From Dipylidium caninum (lineage: Eukaryota; Platyhelminthes; Cestoda; Cyclophyllidea; Dipylidiidae), in NCBI GenBank assembly GCA_017562135.1, contig QEYB01000926.1:620001-684000 (forward strand): a DNA stretch of 64,000 bases, given 5' to 3'. The notes beneath the pieces are model-generated. The model made no database searches, was not told the origin of the DNA, and worked only from the letters and a program-made list of their open reading frames with translations. Position 1 is the stretch's first letter. Every line of letters begins with the position of its first letter. Shown in pieces: positions 25,401 to 35,497 of the stretch. The position numbers were made by a program, and so were the translations under genes.

Positions 25401-28400
25401 TCTTCTTTGCTTTATTGATAACTCTATGAAGTTGAGAGGCTGGGTTTTGAGTCCACACACAAACATTCCTGTTAGCAAGTGCTCTCGGCAAAATCTATTT
25501 AGTAGGCGCCTCCTAGTGACGAAGTTAATCTGTCAGAATGCCGAGTTTATAAACTTTTGGTCACATTCGCTTTCTAAATGCACCAGCATTTGCAGAGTCA
25601 CAGTGCTCAGGTTCATATTCACATGTCTTCTACCTTTCACGAGAGATTTTGTCACATTATCACTGGTTTTACCTTCTCATTCTGGACAAATGGGAAATTG
25701 CGTTCAAATCCGCAAGATGCGCACTGCCTGTAAAACACTGCAAGGTGAGATGGGATCAAGGGAACGAGTAATCCATTCTTATTTAATCTCATCCAGGTAT
25801 CCAACGAGATCACTTTCAAGGATCTGCATTTCCTGGCCCTCCAATCATTGACAAGATTTTGTGGTAATTCTACGACCTCTCAATCTCTTTGTGGCGATTT
25901 GATGACCAAGTCCACCTGTCAGGACGTCTGTTTTTGGGTTGTTGATGCTGCACCTGGTGTAAGTCATTTTTATTAAAAATTAAAATTTTTCTCATACGCT
26001 GTATGTGGTCTTTGTGCGCGTGTGTGTGTTTGTACGCGAGTATTTCACCGCATTGGCAGATGATGTGATGGGCCGAGGGAATGAACTCCTTGCAGTCATA
26101 GCAACTGGGCTTCACGAACGCAACAGGGTATGGAAGAACTCGTCTAATTCGACTAGTTTGACTTACGTTAATTTGTTTTTTAAGATAAAAGCAAAAAACA
26201 ACATTTGTTCCAATTTCATTGGCTGGCTGGTTGTGTCGCTGAACATAACGAAGTAAAAGGAGTCGAACTAGTTACGACTATCACTCTTACTTTTTATTTT
26301 ACTTCCAACTATCCTAAATAGTCTTTTCAGTAGTACACTTTGTCATTTTATGTCCTTTTCGCGATATCTTCGCTGCTTACACCCTCTCCCCTATCCAAGG
26401 TTAACTTAACGGAGGGAAATAGATTTGAATTACGCCGTTTTTCCTAATATTTCTTCGTTTAGTGCTTTTATTTCAGCTGTCCGATTAACAGTTTACCCAA
26501 ACTCACGCCTTTTTGCCTCAGCATTGATTTAGCTCTGTTACGAAAGGAAAATAGGCGAAACCATCGTGGTTATTGTCTACTCCTCTTGGTTTCCTCCGCT
26601 CAGCTTTGTTAGCTGACAATGCTTTCTGCCTCTCCTATTTACACTTGCTTGTTGTGGTCATCGTCCACCGTTTGTTACCTTTCTTTTTCTTTATCTCCCC
26701 AATAAAAAAATTGGTAGGAGCCCTGTAAAATTGATTCAAGGCAGGAGTTCCCACTGCTCCACTCGACTGTCGACGCTTCCTCCGTCCGACTTCCAAAGTG
26801 GATTTCCTCTATGGATTGTGATGGTCCTCGCCTCCTTCGTCTCTTAGTCGTGTGGCCCTTTGTGCCCTTGAATATTCTGTCTTCGTTCAGGGTCACTATG
26901 AACTTCTCTCCTCAGGCGATTTCGAAAGTCTCTAAAATCGCGCCAAATCCCAGTACCCACTCGCGATCAAAAGACTCCGATCTCACCATCATGAAATGTC
27001 TCGAGGTTGGTAATGGTATTCTGAATTCTCCTATCTTTTGTCACAGCTCTAGATGACTTATCAGCTCCTAAGAGCCGTTGTTTAATAGAAGAGCTGAGAA
27101 ATCGTTAGGAGCAGATATTAAAACTCTTGACAAGTGAGAAATTGGAGTGGGACCGACACTTCAAACTCCTTCTTCCTGCCAATTTTACATTATCTATTTT
27201 TTCGTATTTCGCTAATCCTCAGGTAGCTAGGAGATCTGAGGCCACACCTACTCGGACAAATTATATGCGCGAAGCATTATTGAGATAAGTAGGGAGCGAC
27301 CCTGAGACCCATACTATATTTTTCCCTTGACTGGATGCACAAGTCATTGCAATGTCTAATTTACGATTAGACATGTCTCACTACCCGCCATGTCGCAATA
27401 AGGATTCATTTCGTGAAATTGAGGAAGTTCTACTGGTTTTATTTTTTCTAGGTTTTCCGATGTTAAACACTGTCCTAGTCCGAGTGCAATGTATGAGCTT
27501 AAATTCAATCACTCCATACACTGCTGCTCCTTCCGTGCTAACCGTTGCTACGGGATTAGGGTGTGGGATTTCGGTGACCCTTCTAGCAATAGAGGTATCT
27601 TTCTGTGACTTCCTCTGTAGTATCTAACCGCAGGTAGACATCTTGTCCGCGTAGAATGTCCTTCCAGTCTCGCGAAGTAGGAAGACATGGCCTTGAAACT
27701 CTCCACTTTTTCTGTCTCGACAGGAATTCATTAAACCAAATAAGGTCTACAACCAACCCTTCAAGTGTTCCTACTGCAAGGCTGCACAGACCTCCGCATT
27801 GTTGAATACGAAGTTTTTAACACTACCTAAATACCTGCTCCTCCACCTTAATCGTTTCGTCAACGTGCCTCATCATGATGGTGGGATTTTAATTCATTTT
27901 CTGTACCTCCCTCTATTTTTTTTCACTCTTGACCACCGTTTTCCATCCCTCTTAAGGTGGCAGTGGACTAATGAAGATCAACTCGTTGGTGGACTATCCG
28001 CTCTCCGATCTGGATCTTTCACTCATGCTTGAATCTGGCAAAAAGCATTGTGAGTTCTTTACCGCACATCACCTTTTCTTCCGTTTGATTTTGGGCGGGT
28101 TAACAATTAGAAATCTTTTTTTCCAAAAAGCTAATATTTTACCAGTCTTGGTCTAGTGCTAATAATTCTCTTCCATCGACACAACTGAGTATATTGGAGC
28201 ATTCTTTGCCATACATCATTTTCCTTTTGAGACAGGTCAAGTAAAAATCCACCTAGGTTGTGGTTTAACACACTCCGTCTGCCGACGGTTAGTAATTAAG
28301 CTAGACCTCCAACGAATACCGCCTCGAGTGTGTTAATACCTGTCGAATCGCGTGACGATGGCTAAGAGGGAAGAGGCGTGTCAACACATTTGTTGTGATT

Positions 28401-30208
28401 TACACTTAGTGTTTAAGAGGGATTCAAGCAGCGCTAATTTCGGCAGGCCGATATACGATCTTGTGGCTGTCTGCAATCACAAGGGCTCCGTAGAAACTGG
28501 CCATTTTACTGCATACTGCAAGAACATCTTCACCGAACAATGGTGGCATTACAATGACCTTAAGGTTCAAAAAGTGTCCCCTGACCAGGTAAGACGGTAT
28601 ATAATTAGTGCAAAATATATACTACTTGTTTGCAAGTAGTAGCATCTAAATTCTTCTCTAATTTGTAGGTTGTCCAACCAAATGCTTACATTCTCTTCTA
28701 CAAAAAAAGTGATTACGATGTGACCAGTGCTAAGGTAGCTCTGGCCCACACCGTGAGAACTTCTGACAGAATGCGAGATCAAAATGTCACACGAGAACCA
28801 CCCTCTCCAGTCCCTCAAAATCGTACGTACTCCACACCTATCTGGGCCTTATTCAACTAGCTGTTAAAACGACGAAATTCATAGAATATTTTATAATACT
28901 CTTTCTCCCTCTATATGTCTTCCCAAAACTTAATGCTCGTGCACTGAAAACAGTCGTCAACTTTCTCATGAAAGGAATTTAGGCTGTAGGCGATGCGAGG
29001 AGACATGGCCTCTGTCGCCTAATTTCGTGACTCACGCCCTACCTTCTCCCTTCATCACCTTATCCTTTGTTACTTCCAAACCTCCACCCTCTCAGCTCAG
29101 CCAATCGTATCGGTGGCATAGTCTCCGCCTTCTCCCCCATAATATCCAAGGCAGAATCGATCCTCGAGGAATGATATGAAACTTTAATTCAATCATGCTG
29201 AAAGCGTGACCACTTCATTTCCCACTACACCTCACTTTGTAGTTGCTGCGCGATGTGCTTGTGTAGTCGTCGCACGGGGTAAAGGCGGCATTCTTTTAAG
29301 AATTATTGTGCTCGTCACCGTTGTCTAATACCTTTACTCTATTTGAAATTGGGCCGTGCTACAACAAGTAGGTTTCGAAATAGGCGATGTATGTATAATT
29401 CATTACTCATTTTATTGGACTTTTAGACTTAACTCTGGTCCAGTAGAAATTCGAAGCAGAGAATTTATGACTCCTCACAGTTTGTTGTGGCTTTCTCACT
29501 CTCTCTCTCTCCACCTACGATGTGTCGTTGAGTTTTATTTGCCTCCGACAGACGATATGACATGTGTATATACATTTAGTGTGTCGGTTATTATTGCCTA
29601 GAATTTCCTTAACAATAATGGTCCAGAGAACTCACTTAGTGACTGAAATAGCCTGTTGAATTGTTTTACTTATGAAACCTACAGACAAAGTTACCCTTTC
29701 TATGGAATTACCGGTGTATTACAGGTCGTAGGCTATGGCGTCTGCGTTATCTTTAGAGCTTTGAATAAGTGGATTATTAATGGTAGAGATTTCGCCCGCA
29801 AATAATTTCAGGGAATCAAGTTTGACGTGTGATGTGCTTGGAAGCGTTTAAGACGAAATGAGGCCTGTCCCGTTAGAATGGAGCTTTGTATTTTTAATGA
29901 GGGAGGAAAGCGAAGTAAAACAAACGTCACTCGGGGGTTAAAAGTTGCCTTTTTTGGCTTTGTGAATTCTTTCGGGCTATGAGGCGATGTCGTATTAGCA
30001 CTTACGCACTTCAACTAAATTATCGTGTAATAAATGTTTTTTTTTCCTTTATACTTTGACCAGTGTCAATATTGGCAAGCTACAATGAGATAAGTTCACC
30101 TGTTATCTTACAGCTTCCAGGTCTCGTACAACGTCAGGAACTGTTACTGACGTTAATGCACTCATGAAGAGCCCCGGAAAGTCCAAGTATGTTGAACAGC
30201 CTTACTAA
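22466..30208 (+). CDS. Ubiquitin-specific protease (USP, peptidase family C19)
   Basis: Deubiquitinase that cleaves ubiquitin from proteins; Cys-His-Asp/Asn thiol protease. Fourteen exons fit: 22466-22807, 22878-23244, 23307-23577, 24111-24320, 24973-25113, 25797-25958, 26041-26127, 26718-27005 (or 27010), 27452-27594, 27724-27880, 27957-28049, 28410-28588, 28669-28822, 30114-30208; about 895 residues. Cys box GLPNLGNTCYINATLQCL (nucleophile about residue 43); exon 2 QAQDAQEFLLFLI and LSCSMC; exon 10 EEFIKPN, FKCSYC and LPKYLLLHLNRF; exon 11 VDYPLSDLDL; exon 12 His box GSVETGHFTAYC and WWHYND; exon 13 AYILFYKK. The CxxC pairs form the usual zinc site. Exons 3-9 encode a poorly conserved insertion between the zinc pairs. 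Exons 2, 3 and 9 each need a 1-nt correction to keep frame. ATG 22466 follows a possible acceptor at 22464, so an upstream exon is possible. Exact USP subfamily not determined. Confidence 0.83.
23578..24110 (+). other. USP intron 3
   Basis: AT-rich 0.53 kb intron with a GTATAC donor and TCTTTAG acceptor. No internal feature seen. Confidence 0.5.
24321..24972 (+). other. USP intron 4
   Basis: 0.65 kb, strong GTAAGT donor and TATCTGTAG acceptor after a long pyrimidine stretch. A 65-codon ORF inside is not supported. Confidence 0.5.
25114..25796 (+). other. USP intron 5
   Basis: 0.68 kb, GTGAGT donor and CATCCAG acceptor. An open 141-codon frame spans the intron and reads into exon 6, but in a different frame from the protease, so it is not used. 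Confidence 0.5.
26128..26717 (+). other. USP intron 7
   Basis: 0.59 kb with GTATGG donor; acceptor TTGGTAG is preceded by an A-run rather than a clean pyrimidine tract, so the exact start of exon 8 is less certain than the others. Confidence 0.4.
27011..27451 (+). other. USP intron 8
   Basis: About 0.44 kb; donor either at 27006 (GTTGGT) or 27011 (GTAATG), acceptor TTTTTTCTAG. Donor choice changes the phase into exon 9; the second option agrees with the first part of exon 9. Confidence 0.4.
28050..28409 (+). other. USP intron 11
   Basis: 0.36 kb, GTGAGT donor; acceptor TACACTTAG at 28409. Phases (1 then 2) match exactly across it, supporting the model of exons 11 and 12. Confidence 0.55.
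28823..30113 (+). other. USP last intron (1.29 kb)
   Basis: Donor GTACGT after one base of a codon and acceptor TTATCTTACAG before two bases of a codon join exon 13 to a 95-nt last exon that ends in TAA at 30206. If not spliced, exon 13 would read to a TAG at 28858. The intron contains a short sequence at 29732-29762 that recurs at 31042-31070. Confidence 0.5.
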
Positions 30209-30743
30209 CTCCCAATTGCCAGAATCTTCCTATCACATCATAAAGCTGTGATCCCTTGACAAATCCCCACTTCTATTCCCCTGCTCGAATCTCCTGGCTC
30301 CCTCCCTCCCTCGCCTCCTCCTCCTCCTCGGTTCAGTTGTGGCCATGTGGACTACCACCACTGAGCCTCCTTCCCTATTTTTGCAACTCAACCGTGTCTA
30401 AACGTACCTTCTGGTCTCAAACGATGACGAGTATCTTCTCTTTTTATTTTTTCCCTCTCTCTGTTTATTTCACTTCTTCCATTCTCTCACTTTGTGGTTT
30501 GGGCCATGCAGATTCAACCTTTAGATGCGACTTCATTGGAATTGTTTTTTGGTGTATTTGTAGCTAGGCGGGAAGCTTTCCTAGTCTAAAGGTAGTACAT
30601 CTGGATCAGTCGTCTTCAGGCGAAGGTGAGGAGGAGTAGTAGGTCGATCGTTCCTGTGTTCGGAAGGTGAAGAGAAGATTCAGTTGGCGCGAGGGCAATC
30701 GCCTATGGCGTGAAACAACTTTTTTCGTCTAGTCCTCCGGAAT
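30209..30743. other. Protease 3' flank
   Basis: Pyrimidine-rich sequence expected to hold the protease 3' UTR. No gene or obvious polyadenylation signal is recognised. Confidence 0.45.
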
Positions 30744-30933
30744 CTATAATTCCGATAAACAGTGCCATTTATTTACACGCGTAAACAGATTTGACTGGTT
30801 GTCAATGACAAGTAGGCAACAGTCCGCAACTGATGCCAAAATACCTTCTATCGAGTTGGCGAGATCGGGTAGCGAGTGGGCGACGCTTGTTAAAACTAAA
30901 TAACACTTGTCAAAATCAAAAGTAATTACTAAA
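30744..30933 (-). mobile_element. Mariner fragment: probable 3' part of the outer (interrupted) element
   Basis: On the minus strand this reads YLVLTSVAHSLPDL followed by SIEGILASVADC. This resembles the segment of mariner transposases just after the third catalytic Asp (DYHLF-SMAH-L motif and the following helix). It lies immediately outside the terminal repeat of the element at 30934-31946. The simplest reading is that it is the far half of the element whose 5' half lies at 31947-32523. Confidence 0.45.
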
Positions 30934-31946
30934 TTGCAAACCATGAAACGGGCGTTTAGTGTAAGCAGGAACAAAGGCACTAATTTTCGCATTACTTATT
31001 ATGTTTACCAAAGCTTGGACAGGTCATACGCGCAGAAACGGGCTATGGCGTCTGGGTTACCTTTAAAGTTACACTCACAGTGATCGCACGTGCCTTTAAA
31101 AAGAATATTTATTCTTATATTTAATAAATGGATCAAAGTAATCTACAATATCATTTTGGTTGTGATATATTTTTTATCTTAAGGATAATTTATAATTACG
31201 GAGAAGGTAATAATCGGTCGGAGGAATATCGGGTGAATATGGCCGATGTGAAAAAATCTATATTGTAGAGGAATTATATAATTTGCCAACATGGACTAAA
31301 GCTTTATTTGTTTGCCTTCGTCACTGTGGATTAATGTTACGTCGCGCCGTTTGAGCAATATTTAGCATCCATAATGATTTGTTGTTGAAATTTCGGCTCG
31401 GGGGTTGTCTTTTTGCCTGATCATTTTCGGTTATCGTACAAAATCCCATTTTCGTCACTAGTGATGATTGGGCGTAAACATGGCGACAATTGCGCACTGC
31501 GAAGAAAGCAACAAAGATGCGCACTCGCTCTTGCGGTCGCTTGATCATCTGAAGCTGCGTCTGTTGTCCGTACGGCCGGCACATATGAGTGAAATTTTAG
31601 CCTTCAGCTATTGTACGAGTAGTTCCTTCGTCCTTACTTCCTCCTCGGTGGTTTGCCTCGAACTTCCTTGATAGCCAAATCGCTAGAAGGAGATTTATGT
31701 AACCTAAGTAATTTTCTTCGGAGTTTCTTGAGCTGCGCTATGATTGAATTTAGACTCGTACTAAAAAAAGTAGACATAGATCGTCTTTCCTTCTCACCCG
31801 CTTTCGGCATAAAATAATATGAAAATCGAATAAGAAGAATAGCTTTAGCATTTACAAGTAAAAATATCGAGACGATGTCACAGCGTATCCCTCTCAGTCG
31901 CATCTGAGCACAAACTAAACAAAAGTGCCTATTTTATAGTTTCCAA
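30934..31946 (-). mobile_element. Degenerate mariner (DD34D) transposon, inner copy
   Basis: About 1.01 kb. The right end, read on the minus strand, starts TTGGAAACTATAAAAT (31946 downward); the left end, on the plus strand, starts TTGCAAACCATGAAACGGGC at 30934. They are imperfect inverted repeats shared with the other copies in this window. Transposase remnants on the minus strand in order: an N-terminal helix-turn-helix start near 31790, the TGDEKW-equivalent ITSDENGILYDNRK near 31430-31470, and the last-Asp motif RPYSPDIPPTDYYL near 31200-31250. The spacing between the latter two is far too short, so the HDNARPH block is deleted. Multiple frameshifts and stops: not functional. Confidence 0.75.
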
Positions 31947-32523
31947 CCTCCTATTTCCCCCTCTCAAAACAGAAGACTATTGAGTCTTGCCTACACCACC
32001 ACCAACCGGGCGTAAACCGAGATCGTATTTCAGTTGCCTTAATTCCTATGCAGACATCCTCTGATAGATAGTTTAACACGGCCGCATAGCATAGATGGCT
32101 AGTTCTTAGTTTAGAACCAAGTTTACGAGCATTTCGATGTGTGCATCGGATTCCACATGTGTCGTTCATAATTCCCCTCCTCCCCCCCCTCGCTGTAAGC
32201 ATAGGCCGGTGATCATCCTGGAGACTCCTTGACGATACTGAAATTGCTAGAAAGAAATTTCTGGGACTAACACTGAGCAAGTTTCTTATTAATGGATTCA
32301 TCTCTGAATTCTTCTGTACTGTATGTCGAATTTTGTCCGGACTGTGCTACAATTGAATTTTAACTCATACAAAAAAGTCGATGTAAATCGAATAAGAACA
32401 ATGCCTGTAAACAATACCTGTAAAACTTATAAATAAAAATATCGAGCTCACGTTACAATGTATCTTCCTCAGTCGAAACGAAACACAGATTGAACAAGTA
32501 AACACCCATTTCATAGTTTCTGA
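31947..32523 (-). mobile_element. Degenerate mariner, 5' half of the outer element
   Basis: Starts at 32523 on the minus strand with a variant of the same terminal repeat (GAAACTATGAAATGGG). Then LYELKFNCS near 32365 matches the transposase N-terminal YEFKLGHSAAEA-type motif. Near 32070-32165 there is a block also found in the 60 kb copy (CTTGGxTCTAAACTAAG). It stops where the terminal repeat of the inner element begins, consistent with a nested insertion. Confidence 0.6.
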
Positions 32524-34098
32524 CTTAGCACTAAGATAAGTGAATGTACAACTGGACGTCGACAGTTGTGCAGATATGGTGCAGAGAAAGTAAGAATTGA
32601 GGTATTTGATAAATGTTTTCTCGCCTCGTCTAAGCTCGGAAATACCGGGACGGTTGATCTCGCTGTCCCGGTTTTCGATCCCGGTATAGTGAATGAGATT
32701 ATCCAGCAGGAGCGAAAGAAGGACTCACAACAGTCGAACCTTTTAAGAGGGTCGCTCACCACCTAAATGAATGAAATATTAACAAAATAATAATCAATGC
32801 ATGCTTATTCTGTTGATAGAATAAGTTCGACTAGGAAATTATCTGACCATGTTGAACCACCTAGTCTCGACAGACGTCTGCCGCACGCCTTCCACAGGAA
32901 TGGTATGGTCTTATCCGTCTTCGCCCCTCCATACAAGCGCATCGAACCTGTCGCCGTGCTCCCTAGTATGCAACTCGTTGATTCCTCAAAACCGCCAAAT
33001 CCACTGACGAGGCTTCGTTGACTTCACTCTGGAGATCGTGCGCAAACACTTTCGTTCTGATAAGGTGGGAGCGCATCCCCACCGGGACGATTTCACTGTG
33101 ATTGGGATTCAACTTGTCTACGTGACTTGCATCTTGCTCTTCTCCTTACGAGTCTCTCACTTGGTGTGTCTATTCATTCTACCACCTGTCTGGTAAAGCA
33201 TTGAGACTCTCTCCGCGCCAGTCAATTGTGAGGATATTTGTGGTCCTCTACTGGGCCACAAAATCGCGGATCTGAGGCGTTAAAGTGGCTTTGTCCACTC
33301 ACAGGTGGCAGCATCAACTCTTCTGCCGCTTCCTCCCGCGCCTCCTCCGACTCCTTCTCCTCCTCATCCCATGATCGTTCCCCACCGAACGTTGTTTGTT
33401 TGGTTTGAAATTCAGCGAAGATGACATTCATGACGGGGAGGGGAATTCATCGAATCCCACCTTTGCCCCATCTGGTCTTGAACTCCTAAGGTGACCTTGT
33501 GAGGCATCATCAGCATCCGTCAAGCCGAAATAAGATTAGTAGAAGCTTAAGCACAGAAAAATGGCAAGGGAGGAAGACTCCACCCTTAAGGCCTTTGATA
33601 TATTAAAGGCTAAAGGTGTTTCCGTCTTTAAAACACTATTTTTCAGGGATGTTTGGATCAGAGATCACGAAATGATTAATTAAATCCCTTTCGGTCCGCC
33701 GTACACCGGCACCGAGTTTATGCTAATTCTTATCGAAATGATTAATTTGCCTTGCATATGCCTGATGCCCCATTGTTACGTTTGCATCCACCCCAACTTT
33801 ATTCGAGCCTCGACGTCTGCTTCACGATAACTAGGGGGACGGATATTGCGTCGGTGAATGAAGCACTCACGACGGCTTGAATAGCAGGTAGTCGATGCTT
33901 TCCCCTTGCCTCCCTTCGATCCATCTTTGTTAAAAGTACCGTCACACTCTTATTATCGCTATTTGGTGAAGCCAAACGTCTAGTTGATCGTCAGCGAGCG
34001 TCCACCGGTCATCCATTCCAGTATGTGCGGCATTTTCAGGGGAAATTTGGTAACACATTTTGTCAAATAAGTGATAGATTCGAACAGAGTCAAGAGAA
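32524..34098. other. Interval right of the mariners
   Basis: Contains the open hydrophobic segment at 33008-33196, listed separately. Otherwise there is only a Glu/Ser-rich low-complexity stretch around 33320-33400 (TCC/CTC-rich on the plus strand). No complete gene recognised. Confidence 0.4.
33008..33196 (+). other. Open segment with a membrane-like helix, possible exon remnant
   Basis: Sixty-two open codons ending in TAA. They contain VYVTCILLFSLRVSHLVCLF, a strongly hydrophobic segment with one Arg and one His. The pattern recalls the S3-S4 region of TRPM-type channels (FxLRLxHxF), but many membrane proteins could match. No flanking exons were found and splice sites are not clear. It may be an old gene remnant or chance. 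Confidence 0.2.
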
Positions 34099-35497
34099 AT
34101 AGTCGCAGTTCGAGTGGAACATTCTGGAACTACTTGGCACTATCGTCACAGGTAAATAGGCACGGCGTTGCCGATACTATTTAAATAGGACCACCGCGGT
34201 TAGTAGTATGTGCGATGTCTACAATCATCATCTCATCAATCTGGCCTTCCATCTTCTGAGGCATCACACACAAGGCGAAGTGGGCGATGACGCGGTTCTG
34301 ATGAGAAAGCACGTCTGTCTATGGCATGTGCGTCGACTATAGCCTTCTCATTGTTCCCCTCAATCCATCCGCCTTCACACTGCCCAAATCCCCACCATCT
34401 TCGTCCGTATTCCGTCACAGCGACACAACGAACGGAGGCAAACGAAGATCATAGCTACGAAGTTGAAGAGGCCGCGAGCAATAACACATACTTTAATGAG
34501 ATGTCTCTTGAGCAAGTGCCACACCATTACTGCATGCTGTGTGATAATGACCTTGTGCTTGATAACCACTTTCAAATCGGTCTGCTTTCCCCACTACCTG
34601 GACTCGGAACAAAATTAAGCAAAGTGGGGGCTGGTTCGGGGGGTGTAGACAAGGTCTTGATGACCAGAGTGGTTTCTTCTCCGGAAAGTGGGAGAAGAGC
34701 CGAGTGCGACTCCTTGCATCACACAACTCCTTCCTTGCCTTCCCCCCCCCTCCCTTCCTCCCTCCTTCCCTCCCTCCCTCCCTCCCTCCCTCCCTCTTTC
34801 CCTCTTTCCTTCTCTCCTGCCTTCCTTCCCTCCTCCCCTCTTTCCCCCTCCCTTCCACCCTTCTCCCAACTTTGTTCCCCACTCCTTCGTACACGTCTCT
34901 CTAACCTTTTGGTGGGAATTCAGGCTCCCACTAGGCGGACGACTTCCTCCTCTCCCATACTCACTCTCAGCTTCCAGTCTACCGACTCCGCGTGCGCGCT
35001 AGCACAAAGTGATTGAGCAACCCTCAGCCCGAGTGGACGGTGGTACCTGTGGGACGAGGTTCTGCTCTGAACACCGTCTTCACACCACTTCTTGTGCATT
35101 GCAGCCTCTTCTGTGAATCGGTTGTGGGAAGACGACCACTAGAATTGTGCGCTGCCACATGACGAGGGGAGTTCTGCACACATCTCACGCAGGTGCGGAC
35201 TTGCATGAAGTCCACCAAGAAGCCCACCAACGGCACCGACAAGTAGGTGATGAAGAGATCGAGTCTCCACGAGTGAGCGCTTTCACCGAGGTCATTCGCG
35301 GTTGTGTCCGCCACGATGGGTCAGTTGTCGAGGTGCGGGACGTTGGGACGCCTTCCTCTCTCTTCTGCTCGATCCCATTGCACTCTTCGTCGACTGTGGC
35401 AATTCGCTCGCCCTCACATTTCTACGGTGGAACTTGTTTGCCATCCCGAAGTCGAACAATCTCCTTAAAGATGAGATACAGTGAAACAAACTCACAA
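34099..35497 (+). repeat. Left arm of the second inverted duplication
   Basis: Matches the reverse complement of 45183-46586 at high but clearly sub-perfect identity (substitutions plus indels). Outside these bounds the sequences are unrelated. It includes a 45-codon ORF at 34207-34341 (starting MCDVYNHHLINLAFHLL) that is also present in the other arm with four amino acid changes in its first half. It also has a long homopyrimidine tract and an open segment around 35302-35484. No protein family could be assigned with confidence. Confidence 0.85.
34724..34870 (+). repeat. Homopyrimidine (TCCC/TTCC) tract
   Basis: About 145 nt almost entirely C and T, built of CCCT and CTTC variants, including a run of nine C. 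Mirror-like, so triplex (H-DNA) formation is plausible. Its partner in the other arm is shorter and differently arranged, showing repeat-length change since duplication. Confidence 0.85.

Noticed and set aside
25426..25851. 141-codon ORF across protease intron 5 and exon 6
   Set aside because: It is in a different frame from the protease; exon 6 phases fit the protease model instead.
34493..34894. Arg/Gly/Glu-rich ORFs over the homopyrimidine tract
   Set aside because: Pure products of the simple repeat; composition only.
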